From the NCBI GenBank assembly GCA_002722845.1, contig PBND01000058.1:1-64000 (forward strand): DNA of 64,000 nucleotides, written 5' to 3'. The notes beneath the pieces were generated by a model. The model made no database searches, was not told the origin of the DNA, and saw nothing but the letters and a program-made list of their open reading frames with translations. This document shows positions 25,597-34,212 of this stretch, in pieces. The stretch comes from Myxococcales bacterium. GTDB lineage: Bacteria > Myxococcota > UBA4151. Each line of letters opens with the position of its first letter. The first letter of the stretch is position 1. A program made the position numbers and the translations under genes.

Positions 25597-26909
25597 GCCC
25601 TGGCCTGGGCCATAAACGCTTCGATGTCCTCGGCTGTTCTCGGCAAGTCAGCCGTGAGGTTTTCCGGCGCATCCTCGGTGACAAGAACATCATCCTCGAT
25701 ACGAACCGCAAGCCCCCGCAAGCTGGGAGGGGCCGTCTCGTCACCGGGGGGGATGTAGATGCCCGGTTCTATGGTGAGCACCATGCCTGGCTCGAAGGTC
25801 CGGTTCCGCTGGGGGCCATAGCTCCCGACGTCGTGAACATCTCGGCCCAGCCAGTGGCCAATGCTATGCATGTAATAGGTCTTGTAGGCCTCAGACTCGA
25901 TCAAGTCGTCGACCGACGCCTTTTCATCAAGAAGGCCGAGCCCCTGCATCGCAGCCGTCAACTGGCGAACGGCTTCGTTATTTAAGGCCTGGAAGCTGCT
26001 GCCGGCCCGCACCCGGCGAACCAGGTCCTGCTGCACGTCGAGTACAGCCTCATAGATCCTTCGCTGGGCCTCGCCAAAGCGACCGTTTGCGGGCCACGTC
26101 GTGGTGATATCCGCGGCATAGCCTTCCACCTCGGCCCCCGCATCGATGAGGAGCATGTCTCCGTCCTCAATCCGGCTGTTGTTGTTAATGTAATGGAGGA
26201 CACAGCCATTGGCACCGGTCGCGACGATGCTGCCATAGGCGATGCGCTCTGCTCCCTCGCTGCGAAAGTAGCTTTCGATCACCCCTTCGAGGTGGTTCTC
26301 ACTGCTCCCGGGCCGCCCCTCCACCATGGCCTTTCGGTGGGCTTCTGCGCTGATTTGCGCAGCCCGGCGCATCACCTGCATCTCCCCTTCATTCTTTCTT
26401 AGCCGATGCTCATGAAGGATGCCCCGAAGATCCAAGTAGTGACCAGGCGCCTGGATGCCCATGCGAACTCGGGCCCCCAATTGGAGCCGCCAGCGCTCAA
26501 TCCGCTCACCGATGGGTGCACCGAGGGGGTAGAGCACTCGCTGGCGATTCTCTAGGAGCTTGGGCAGTTGCTCATCAATCGCTGAAAGCTCAAAGGCCTC
26601 ATCTGCGCCAAACTGGGCCAGAGCCCCTTCAACACCAGCCCGAGGCCCATCCCAGATCTCCCGGGCCGGATCCTTTGGGGGTACAAAGAGTAAGAAACGG
26701 TCTTTGCCGCTTTCCTCTTTCGCCAAAACAGCCAAGCTCCCTGGCTCACAAAATCCAGTGAGATGGCGGAAGTCGGAGTCCTGTCGGAAGCGGTAATGTA
26801 CATCATTGTTGCGCGTCACGAGGTCGCCGGCTGGGATCACTGCGAGATCACCGACTTCCATATCGTTCAATAACTGGGCTCGATGGTTCTGATAATCGAT
26901 TCCGGTCAT
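25593..26909 (-). CDS. pepP: Xaa-Pro aminopeptidase (M24B)
   Basis: Removes N-terminal residues preceding proline; 438 residues. An N-terminal creatinase-like domain (VHYRFRQDSDFRHLTGFCEPG) precedes the pita-bread catalytic domain. Metal ligands are visible in LLIDAGAEVEGYAADITTTWP (two Asp), HSIGHWLGRDVHDVG (His), LTIEPGIYIP (Glu) and VRIEDDVLV (Glu). The ATG at 26909 is chosen for the upstream GGGAG; a TTG further up would overlap the preceding gene. It follows that gene by 2 bases and its tail overlaps the convergent transporter fusion by 4 bases. Confidence 0.93.
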   Translation of the reverse strand: MTGIDYQNHRAQLLNDMEVGDLAVIPAGDLVTRNNDVHYRFRQDSDFRHLTGFCEPGSLAVLAKEESGKDRFLLFVPPKDPAREIWDGPRAGVEGALAQFGADEAFELSAIDEQLPKLLENRQRVLYPLGAPIGERIERWRLQLGARVRMGIQAPGHYLDLRGILHEHRLRKNEGEMQVMRRAAQISAEAHRKAMVEGRPGSSENHLEGVIESYFRSEGAERIAYGSIVATGANGCVLHYINNNSRIEDGDMLLIDAGAEVEGYAADITTTWPANGRFGEAQRRIYEAVLDVQQDLVRRVRAGSSFQALNNEAVRQLTAAMQGLGLLDEKASVDDLIESEAYKTYYMHSIGHWLGRDVHDVGSYGPQRNRTFEPGMVLTIEPGIYIPPGDETAPPSLRGLAVRIEDDVLVTEDAPENLTADLPRTAEDIEAFMAQARA

Positions 26910-26911
26910 GA

Positions 26912-28012
26912 TTAAGCTCCCATCCCGAGACAAGCGGGCATCATTTGCAAGAGAATATACAGGATAATGACCTTTGTAATCTGCCCCTGGGCAGAAGGTC
27001 GCATTCGTAACAACAGCAGGGCGGTCAGCGTCCAGATCCAGACATTCTTTGCCCCGTGAAGGAGGGCGAGCACGATGTGCTGCTGATCATCGATACCCAA
27101 GAGCCAGACCACAGCCCAGGTGGCCATCGTGGCAACCACGAGGGCCGGCGTCACGAAAGCGATGATGCGGGTAGCCAGAGCCCAGGGTTCACGAAAAGCG
27201 GTGAGGGCCAACACAAGCCACAGTGGTACGATTCGGAAAAAGAAGAGAACCGGCCCCCCCAGCCAAACGAGAAGCCCCCAGAAGCCCGGTGCGTCCAGGC
27301 GGATCATCTGTTGTTCCTCGAGTTTTCGACGGTTTCGCACCAGTTCCGGGTGCTCCCGCCCTTGGGCCAGATCCGATAAAGCACAGGCCAAGCGCTGCTC
27401 AGGCACCAGACTCGACAGATCACACAACCACCGGTTGGTCCGAATGAGGCGCCGCTCCTCTGGAGAGCGGTTGCTCACCGCCTCGTAGACCTTCAGAAGC
27501 GCTTCCTGTTCCGCTGCAATGGGCCTCACCTGCTGGTGCACACCAATTTCAGCAATAAACACGAGCATACTCGTCAGAATGCCAAAGACCATCACCCAGC
27601 GCAGGGAGCGAGAAATGGTCACCAATGGCACAACGTCTGGCTTCACCAGAGCCAAGTAGAAGACCTGGTGCATCGGGCGACCCATGTTCCAACTCGGCTC
27701 ATCCAGGTGGTCCGATGGCGGTGGCACAGGGTCATCTTGCGGCTCTTCTTCGAGGCCAAAGGGGCTCTGCGCCTCCTCTTCAAGCACCTCAAAGTCATCC
27801 ATCACCCGCTCATCTTCTTCTGGGCGATCGCCTGCATCGCTCAGGCCTGCCGGCGGGGATGGGCTGGCTGGCTCAGGCTCGACGGGCTCGGGTGGCTCCG
27901 TATGGTCGTCGGTCACCGCCGTACCGCAAGCCGGGCAAGCGACGATCTCGCCGACCTCGGTTACCACCAACTGAGCGCATTCAGGACAGCGCCGCCTAAA
28001 GAGTTCGTTCAC
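26912..28012 (-). CDS. Zinc-ribbon multi-pass membrane protein, unknown function
   Basis: 366 residues. N-terminal zinc ribbon with two CxxC pairs (CPECAQ, CPACG), then about 90 Pro/Glu/Asp-rich residues. A membrane part follows with a TM segment near 145-165, a soluble loop containing Arg/Glu-rich helices, and about four further TMs near 235-365 (FWGLLVWLGGPVLFFF, WLVLALTAF, VTPALVVATMATWAVVWLLG). The C-terminal membrane block is Yip1-like in appearance, but this is weak. Likely co-transcribed with pepP (2-base gap). Confidence 0.6.
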   Translation of the reverse strand: MNELFRRRCPECAQLVVTEVGEIVACPACGTAVTDDHTEPPEPVEPEPASPSPPAGLSDAGDRPEEDERVMDDFEVLEEEAQSPFGLEEEPQDDPVPPPSDHLDEPSWNMGRPMHQVFYLALVKPDVVPLVTISRSLRWVMVFGILTSMLVFIAEIGVHQQVRPIAAEQEALLKVYEAVSNRSPEERRLIRTNRWLCDLSSLVPEQRLACALSDLAQGREHPELVRNRRKLEEQQMIRLDAPGFWGLLVWLGGPVLFFFRIVPLWLVLALTAFREPWALATRIIAFVTPALVVATMATWAVVWLLGIDDQQHIVLALLHGAKNVWIWTLTALLLLRMRPSAQGQITKVIILYILLQMMPACLGMGA

Positions 28013-28056
28013 CGTTGCTCCGGGGCGGCTTTTAGGGCTTAAAGCCTCCTGTCACA

Positions 28057-28461
28057 ATGCGCCTTATCGCCTTTTCAGTTTTGTTCATCTCAGGCTGCCA
28101 GATTCAGGCGGCCCCTGGTCTTGCCCCCTGCCCACCTGGGCCGGCGCTCCAATGGCAAGATATTCAGCCCTTCTTTGCCAACTACTGCCATCGTTGCCAC
28201 CACAGCGCGATCCAGGGTGCACAAAGAGGAGGGGCTCCGATCCAATCGAACTTCGATGACGCAGCCCTCGTCGACCGGGCCCTCACGCGCATTTATTGGC
28301 GCAGCGCCCACGAGCGCCACAGCATGCCGCCCTCGCCTCCCAGCCCGTCTGCTGCGGAACGAAAACGCCTTGGCGACTACCTCAGTTGTCGCTTTGAAGC
28401 CCTTCGGCACGGCGAGCAAGATCCACCACCCCCAGCAACGCAAGAGACTCGCCCTCACTAG
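28057..28461 (+). CDS. c-type cytochrome lipoprotein
   Basis: 134 residues. Lipobox SGC (MRLIAFSVLFISGCQ), one haem site CHRCH in IQPFFANYCHRCHHS, and a downstream RHSMPP whose Met is a plausible axial ligand. It resembles the small cytochromes with an 'IQPIF..YC..CH' opening found in envelope proteins of this group. Its last 80 bases overlap the convergent ROK kinase gene; because the overlap covers only the proline-rich tail, the true stop is not in doubt. Function: likely periplasmic or outer-membrane electron carrier. Confidence 0.7.
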   Translation: MRLIAFSVLFISGCQIQAAPGLAPCPPGPALQWQDIQPFFANYCHRCHHSAIQGAQRGGAPIQSNFDDAALVDRALTRIYWRSAHERHSMPPSPPSPSAAERKRLGDYLSCRFEALRHGEQDPPPPATQETRPH

Positions 28462-29182
28462 GCTGCAGGCGAAAATCACCAAACCAACGGCGGGGCAAAA
28501 GACGAGCGATGGATCGCTCCAAGTCCCGAAAGAGTTCGGGGCGGTTCTCCAAAACCCCACCGACCCCAAGGACGTGATGGGGGTCGAGGGCCGTAATAAC
28601 CGGCGCGGCCACCGGCGCGGCCAGGGCCAACCAACGCTGCCGATAAAGGGCCTCATCAAAGGAGCCCGGGGCCGCCATCGCGCCGCCGAGGGCGGCCTCC
28701 ACACAACCCAAGTCACCGCAGCCGCAGGGTTTTTCGGGCGGGCCGAGCACCAGGTGCCCGATTTCTCCAGCTCGCCGCCGTCGTCCTCGAACAAGCCGAC
28801 CTTCCACCACAAGCCCCAGGGCAAAGCCACTGCCTGCGTTCAAGACCACCAGGCTCTCATCAGCAGGGGCCCCGAGGGCTAAGAACTCCCCCCAAGCTCG
28901 TGCGTCGAGGTCATTCTCAAGGTGGCAGCGCAAGCCCCTGGCTGCAGCCATCTCGACCAAGGGAACATCGCTCCAGCCCAGATTCGGGCCCTGCATGACT
29001 CGGCGCCCATCAGGACTCAGCCAGCCGGCAAAAGAGATGGCGACCCCCCGCCCCTCGGCCCGGGCTGCCAAGGCCTCAATCACTGCCTCGGGTTCGGGAT
29101 TTTCCAGTCGAAGTCGGCCGGGCGTCTCCCCGCCCCACCGCAACCACGTACCCCCCAAATCGACCCCGAGCCAGGCAGTCAA
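28382..29182 (-). CDS. ROK-family sugar kinase
   Basis: 266 residues. N-terminal phosphate-binding motif GVDLGGTWLRWGG, catalytic Asp in LENDLDARAWGE, NAGSGFALGLVVEG, and the ROK zinc motif CGCGDLGC. Phosphorylates a hexose such as glucose or N-acetylmannosamine; which one cannot be told. Shorter than the usual 290-320 residues. The start is a TTG overlapping the manB stop (TTGA), so it ends the metK-to-manB operon, consistent with feeding hexose phosphate into the mutase. Confidence 0.85.
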   Translation of the reverse strand: MTAWLGVDLGGTWLRWGGETPGRLRLENPEPEAVIEALAARAEGRGVAISFAGWLSPDGRRVMQGPNLGWSDVPLVEMAAARGLRCHLENDLDARAWGEFLALGAPADESLVVLNAGSGFALGLVVEGRLVRGRRRRAGEIGHLVLGPPEKPCGCGDLGCVEAALGGAMAAPGSFDEALYRQRWLALAAPVAAPVITALDPHHVLGVGGVLENRPELFRDLERSIARLLPRRWFGDFRLQPSEGESLALLGVVDLARRAEGLQSDN

Positions 29183-30540
29183 AGGCGGCGCTCCAGTTGA
29201 TCGAGAACCGCCTCAACCTCCTCTTGAATCTGCTGGAGCCGTTCCCGCGTTTCTGCCTCGAAGCGTAAGACAAGGATACTCTGGGTGTTACTGGCTCGAA
29301 CCAGGCCCCAGCCCCCATCGAAGGGAACTCGCACTCCATCGATATCGATGACGGGGCCGCGGGCTCGAAAATACGCTGTCGCTGCCTCCACGAGGGCAAA
29401 CTTCGTTGCCTCATCGGCCACGGGGCGCCGGATCTCTGGACTGGAGGCTAGACGAGGGAAGTCAGCGATCTGAGCCGAGAGCGGCCGGGCATCGCGATCG
29501 AGTAACTCAAGCAATCGACCGGCGGCGTAGATGGCATCATCAAAGCCATCATAGCGGTCGGCAAAGAAAAGGTGACCACTCATTTCGCCAGCCAAAAGGG
29601 CGCCTGTCTCCTTCATCTTGCCTTTGATCAAAGAATGGCCGGCCTTCCACATGATCGCCTGGCCACCGAGGGCTTCAATGCCATCGTAGAGTGCACTGGA
29701 GCACTTCACCTCGCCGATGATCGTCGCACCTGGATGTTGTTTGAGAATATCTTTGGCAAAGAGCGCGGTCAGTAAATCGCCCCAGATGACCGTACCGAAT
29801 TCATCCACCACACCGATTCGGTCCACATCGCCATCAAAAGCGATGCCCGCGGCAGCTTGCTCCCGGCGGACGCAGGCCTGGAGTTCCACCAAATTCGCTT
29901 CCACCGTCGGATCCGGATGATGGTTGGGGAAGTCCCCATCGGCTTCGCAGTGGATCCCAATCACCTCGGCGCCCATTCCAGTTAATAGCGGAAGGGCGAG
30001 GCCTCCCATGCCATTGCCCGCATCCACCACCACTTTAATGGGCCGCCCGAGGGGATTGAGGCGCTGGAGAAGGTCGGCCTGATAGGGGCCCGTCCAGTCT
30101 TCCTCGATGATGCGCCCTCCATCGAGAGCCGGCGGCGGATCGATCATCTGCTCACGGAGCGCACTCACGGTCGCTCCGTGAATGGATGCGCCCCCTAGAA
30201 CCATTTTGAATCCGTTGTAAGGTGCCGGATTATGCGAACCCGTAACCATGATGCCATGGCCTTGGTCTCGATGGGCAGCCCAATAGAGGATAGGACTGGC
30301 GACGGCGCCGATTTGAGCCACTTCAAGCCCCTGCTCGGCCAAGCCCTCAGCAAGTGCCTGGCTCAAGGTCGGCCCACTGTGGCGTGCATCGTAGCCCACC
30401 AGGCAGCGCTTACCGCCCATGGCGCTGATCCGAGCCCCAAAGGACCGGCCCAGCGCCCGGGCAAAGCCCTGGGTGATCTGTTCGTCCACCAAGCCGCGGA
30501 TATCGTAGGCTCGGAAGACCTCCTCCGGGAAGTCGCTCAT
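29179..30540 (-). CDS. manB: Phosphomannomutase/phosphoglucomutase
   Basis: 453 residues from the ATG at 30540, which overlaps the manC stop (ATGA). Catalytic phosphoserine loop TGSHNPAPYNG with Ser102, metal loop DGDVDRIGV, sugar-binding GEMSGHLFF and C-terminal phosphate loop RASNTQSILVLRFE. AlgC-type enzymes interconvert hexose 6- and 1-phosphates. With manC next to it the likely job is mannose-1-phosphate supply for GDP-mannose. Confidence 0.93.
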   Translation of the reverse strand: MSDFPEEVFRAYDIRGLVDEQITQGFARALGRSFGARISAMGGKRCLVGYDARHSGPTLSQALAEGLAEQGLEVAQIGAVASPILYWAAHRDQGHGIMVTGSHNPAPYNGFKMVLGGASIHGATVSALREQMIDPPPALDGGRIIEEDWTGPYQADLLQRLNPLGRPIKVVVDAGNGMGGLALPLLTGMGAEVIGIHCEADGDFPNHHPDPTVEANLVELQACVRREQAAAGIAFDGDVDRIGVVDEFGTVIWGDLLTALFAKDILKQHPGATIIGEVKCSSALYDGIEALGGQAIMWKAGHSLIKGKMKETGALLAGEMSGHLFFADRYDGFDDAIYAAGRLLELLDRDARPLSAQIADFPRLASSPEIRRPVADEATKFALVEAATAYFRARGPVIDIDGVRVPFDGGWGLVRASNTQSILVLRFEAETRERLQQIQEEVEAVLDQLERRL

Positions 30541-31571
30541 GGGTCCTGGCGGGCCGCCACCAAGTGACGAACCTCTTCGCATCGGTCCTTGGGAATCACG
30601 AGTACCCCCTCGGCTGTGCTGACGATCACCAAGTCATCGACGCCACGGACCGCCACTGGCGGGCCCCCAGCCACATAGACCACGTTGCCCCGACTCTGCT
30701 GAAGTTGGGCATCGCCGTTGATCGCGTTGTTCTGCCCGTCGAGGGGCCATAATTCAGCCAAGCCCGTCCAACTTCCGAGATCGCTCCAGCCGCAACTGGT
30801 GGGAATACACCAAAGGCCACTCGCCCCCTCCATCACGCCATAATCGATACTGGTCGCCTCACAGCGTGAATAACAGGCTCGAAGCACCTGTTCGGCATCG
30901 GGCTGCCCCAAGTGCTCAGCCACCGACTCAAGAGCCGCAAAGGTCTCGGGCATTTGGGTCTCAAACTCGGCGAGTAAGCGGGCCACGCGGGCAACAAAGA
31001 TACCCGCATTCCACAGGTGGTCGCCCCAAGCGACCATCGTCTGTGCCTTGTCCGCATCCGGCTTCTCAACGAAGCCGCTCAACGCCGCACCCTCCGGGCC
31101 AGGTGCTTCCGCAAGCCGAAGGTAACCATAGCCCGTTGCACCGTGGCTGGGCCGGATCCCCAGGGTCACGATACAGTCTTCATTCTCGGCTCGCTCAAAG
31201 GCTAAACGGAGGCATCGCTGGAAGACATCCACCTCGGTGACGTGATGATCGGCCGGCAAAATAGCGACCACAGCGTCGGGATCGATCGCATTCAAGTGGA
31301 CACAGCCCAGCCCGATGGCCGGCGCCGTATTCCGCCCTTCTGGCTCGGCGATGAAGCGAGACCCCAGTTGACCAAGGATCGCCTCACAGGCCCGCCGGTG
31401 GGCCGAACCGCCAACGATCCAACGCTGATCAAGGGTGACCAGTCCATCCAGCCGGTCCCACGTGGCGCCCAAGAGGCTCTGGTCCCCGGCAAGGGGTAAA
31501 AACTGTTTGGGGCGAGCCAGCGGCCAAAGGCGCGTGGATCGACCCCCTGCGAGAATCAATGCGTGGCGCAA
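30537..31571 (-). CDS. manC: Mannose-1-phosphate guanylyltransferase
   Basis: Makes GDP-mannose from GTP and mannose-1-phosphate. 344 residues, single-domain type without the C-terminal isomerase domain. Pyrophosphorylase signature LAGGRSTRLWPLARPKQFLPL, EPEGRNTAPAIGLG, ILPADHHV, FVEKPDADKA and WNAGIFV are all present. The TTG start at 31571 lies inside the end of the NUDIX gene (16-base overlap), so coupling is likely. Confidence 0.92.
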   Translation of the reverse strand: MRHALILAGGRSTRLWPLARPKQFLPLAGDQSLLGATWDRLDGLVTLDQRWIVGGSAHRRACEAILGQLGSRFIAEPEGRNTAPAIGLGCVHLNAIDPDAVVAILPADHHVTEVDVFQRCLRLAFERAENEDCIVTLGIRPSHGATGYGYLRLAEAPGPEGAALSGFVEKPDADKAQTMVAWGDHLWNAGIFVARVARLLAEFETQMPETFAALESVAEHLGQPDAEQVLRACYSRCEATSIDYGVMEGASGLWCIPTSCGWSDLGSWTGLAELWPLDGQNNAINGDAQLQQSRGNVVYVAGGPPVAVRGVDDLVIVSTAEGVLVIPKDRCEEVRHLVAARQDP

Positions 31572-32164
31572 GTTACTCCCCCTTCAAGGTCTCTGATGAG
31601 ACTGCGGACCATGTGGCCAGTCAAGCCCCATAGGGTCTCCTCGGCCATGAGCGGCTCCCGGCCATCCAAGCCCCGACAGGGGAACGTCCAGTAGGGTATC
31701 TCATAGCCACGGAGGTTCTTTTGCGAAAAGCCTCGCCCCGAAACAAGGTCTTGCCATGGCATGGCAAAAATACGCGCCACCTCCGCAAGCTCCCGCTGAA
31801 GCGCCTGCGGTGGTTCAAGCCAGGCGACCACCGTGCTCACCACCACTTCATGAATACTGACACAATCATCGTAGCGACCAAGAACAGTGACTCGACTCTG
31901 TTCGAGGGAGCACTCTTCCATGGCCTCCCGTAATGCGGCGGCCTCAACGCCCTCTCCCGACTCCACATGACCACCAGGAAAGCTGACCTGGCCCGCATGG
32001 CAATCATTTCCTTCGGCCCGGCGAATCAGCAGGAGTTCGGGACCTCCCAGGCCTTCGAAGAATCCCATCAAAACCGCGGCCTGAGCCCGACCTCGCAATG
32101 GGATGCGAAGTCGGTCATGGCCCGCGAGGAAGCGTTCGAGTCTAGCCTGCAAAGCTCGACCCAC
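31556..32164 (-). CDS. NUDIX hydrolase, CoA-pyrophosphatase type
   Basis: 202 residues from a GTG start. The CoAse-type motif LLLIRRAEGNDCHAGQVSFPGG runs into the NUDIX box GGHVESGE...REAMEECSL; the usual Gly near the end of the box is Ser here, while the metal-binding REAMEE is intact. Such enzymes cleave CoA and related diphosphates. It overlaps uppP by 23 bases and manC by 16, an unusually tight packing. Confidence 0.83.
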   Translation of the reverse strand: MGRALQARLERFLAGHDRLRIPLRGRAQAAVLMGFFEGLGGPELLLIRRAEGNDCHAGQVSFPGGHVESGEGVEAAALREAMEECSLEQSRVTVLGRYDDCVSIHEVVVSTVVAWLEPPQALQRELAEVARIFAMPWQDLVSGRGFSQKNLRGYEIPYWTFPCRGLDGREPLMAEETLWGLTGHMVRSLIRDLEGGVTCATH

Positions 32165-32918
32165 TCAAAAGAGCCCAAAGCCCAACCAGCATACAGTAGG
32201 GTGCAAACCAAAAGAAGCGTCGGCTACGCACCAGCTTGACCAACCAGGCCAGCGCAAAATAGCCGCTCACAAAACTCACATTGAAGCCCCATAATCCAGC
32301 GATCGGATCCAGTTGGGCCATCCCGCCATCGAGTACTTTTAACAACAGGGCACCCAGAATCGCAGGAAGCGAGACGAGAAAGCTAAAACGAGCAGCTCGT
32401 TCTACAGCGATCCCAGCGATCAAGGCCACAGCGATCGTGGCACCACTTCGGGAGATTCCCGGCGTGATTGCCAGGCCCTGAGCGAAGCCGATGAGCAGGG
32501 CCAAACCCAGCCCCATCCTGGTCCGCTCAGGCCAGGTGCGCAGAGTCAAAGCCAAGAGAGCAGCCGTGACGAGCAAGGCGACGCCGACCGCTGGTACTGA
32601 GGTGGCCAAGCCCTCAAATTCATCCTTAAAAAAGAGCCCGATCAGGCCCGTCGGGATGGAGGCGATCACGATCAATAAAGCCAAGCGCCCCGGACCATCC
32701 TCAGACCAGGCTGCGGCCGGATGACGTACGACATCGGGCAAGGCCCTGAAGATTTCAGTGATCGCCACCCGGTAGTAGAAAACGACCGCAAGGAGCGTCC
32801 CAGCGTGGAGTAACAATTCGAAGGCCAGGCCCGTGGTCGGCACCTCCATGAGGGAGCCGACCAAGACCAGGTGACCCGAAGACGAGACGGGCAGAAACTC
32901 GGTTAGCCCCTGCACCAA
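32142..32918 (-). CDS. uppP: Undecaprenyl-diphosphatase (UppP/BacA); start codon unclear
   Basis: Integral membrane enzyme recycling undecaprenyl diphosphate for wall and polysaccharide synthesis. 258 residues from TTG 32918. Active-site regions VQGLTEFLPVSSSGHL and ITPGISRSGATIA are intact, with about seven TM segments. The family normally has some 10-14 residues before VQGLTEF. Here the in-frame sequence upstream reads IGELSLAKACLLGL, just like that missing helix, back to the metK stop at 32967, but it contains no ATG, GTG or TTG. A non-canonical start at ATC 32957, behind AAGGGGG, is the best-fitting option. Confidence 0.9.
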   Translation of the reverse strand: MVQGLTEFLPVSSSGHLVLVGSLMEVPTTGLAFELLLHAGTLLAVVFYYRVAITEIFRALPDVVRHPAAAWSEDGPGRLALLIVIASIPTGLIGLFFKDEFEGLATSVPAVGVALLVTAALLALTLRTWPERTRMGLGLALLIGFAQGLAITPGISRSGATIAVALIAGIAVERAARFSFLVSLPAILGALLLKVLDGGMAQLDPIAGLWGFNVSFVSGYFALAWLVKLVRSRRFFWFAPYCMLVGLWALLSGSSFAG

Positions 32919-32966
32919 GCCGAGGAGACATGCCTTGGCTAAACTAAGCTCGCCGATGACGCCCCC

Positions 32967-34133
32967 TTAGGCGAGGCTGCGCAAGGCCTCAGCTTTGTCG
33001 GTCCGCTCCCAGTTGAAACGACCATCGATCGGCGTCCTGCCAAAATGGCCATGGGCAGCTGTGGGGCTATAGATCGGCTTCAGGAGATCCAAGGAGTTGA
33101 TGATACCTGCCGGCGTCAGCTTAAACAGGTCCCGCACCGCATCTTCGAGACGGGTGATATCGACTCGCCCAGCGCCAAAGTCATCCACGAGCACACTCAC
33201 GGGCTCGGCGACGCCGATGGCGTAGGCCAACTGCACCTCGCATTCGTCGGCCAAGCCGGCGGCGACGATATTCTTGGCGATATAACGAGCCATGTAGGCC
33301 GCGCTCCGGTCGACCTTCGAAGGGTCCTTGCCGGAGAAAGCGCCACCACCGTGACGCCCCTTGCCACCATATGTATCAACGATGATCTTGCGCCCGGTCA
33401 GGCCGCAATCCCCCTTGGGGCCACCGACGATAAACTGGCCGGTGGGATTGACGTGATAGATGGTCTCGTCACTCAAGAGATGATCGGGAAGGCAGGGCTT
33501 GATCAGGCGGCTGATCAGCGTCTCGCGGATCTCATCGAGCTCCACCGCTTTGGTGTGCTGGGTGGAGACCACGACCGTATCGATCCCCGTTAACTTCCCA
33601 TCCTCGTAAGCGCAGGTCACCTGGGACTTTGCGTCCGGTCGCAACCAGGGCAGCTCGCCCGAGTGGCGCAACTTCGACAGGTCGGCCATCAGCATGTGAC
33701 TGTAGTGAATCGCCGCGGGCATCAGCACATCGGTTTCCCGGTTGGCATAGCCAAACATGAGGCCCTGGTCGCCAGCACCCTGCTCTTCGTGGAGGCCGCG
33801 GTCGTTGTCCACACCCATCGCGATGTCATCGCTCTGCTTGTCGATACTCGTCAGCACGGCACAGGTATCGGCATCAAAGCCGATGGCGGGATCGGTGTAA
33901 CCAATGCGCCGAATCGTATCCCGAACAACCTTGGGCATATCGACGTAAGTGTCCGTGGTAATCTCGCCGGCAACGATCGCCATCCCGGTGGTCACCATGG
34001 TTTCGCAGGCCACTCGAGCCTGTGGGTCGTCCTTGATAATCGCATCGAGGATCGCATCAGAAATTTGGTCGGAGACCTTATCCGGGTGGCCTTCGCCAAC
34101 GGATTCACTCGTGAAAAGGTGCTTGCGGCTCAT
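32967..34133 (-). CDS. metK: S-adenosylmethionine synthase
   Basis: Makes SAM from methionine and ATP; 388 residues. [29 protein letters not shown] at the N-terminus, [12 protein letters not shown], and the P-loop-like [19 protein letters not shown]. The ATG at 34133 is chosen because homology begins there. First gene of a long leftward operon. The divergent gpmI starts about 80 bases away, and no SAM riboswitch is seen in that gap. Confidence 0.97.
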   Translation of the reverse strand: MSRKHLFTSESVGEGHPDKVSDQISDAILDAIIKDDPQARVACETMVTTGMAIVAGEITTDTYVDMPKVVRDTIRRIGYTDPAIGFDADTCAVLTSIDKQSDDIAMGVDNDRGLHEEQGAGDQGLMFGYANRETDVLMPAAIHYSHMLMADLSKLRHSGELPWLRPDAKSQVTCAYEDGKLTGIDTVVVSTQHTKAVELDEIRETLISRLIKPCLPDHLLSDETIYHVNPTGQFIVGGPKGDCGLTGRKIIVDTYGGKGRHGGGAFSGKDPSKVDRSAAYMARYIAKNIVAAGLADECEVQLAYAIGVAEPVSVLVDDFGAGRVDITRLEDAVRDLFKLTPAGIINSLDLLKPIYSPTAAHGHFGRTPIDGRFNWERTDKAEALRSLA

Positions 34134-34212
34134 CTCTACTCCCGTGCACATGAGGGGCGCCTGGGTACAGTTCCACCCCGCCCGGGTCAATGATGGGATT
34201 GATGAGCAAATG

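Noticed and set aside
34134-34209. SAM riboswitch upstream of metK
   Set aside because: The gap is short and shows no SAM-aptamer-like helices by eye.
33949-34212. Longer N-terminus for gpmI
   Set aside because: It would run antisense through metK; the conserved LLVILDGFG begins right after ATG 34213.
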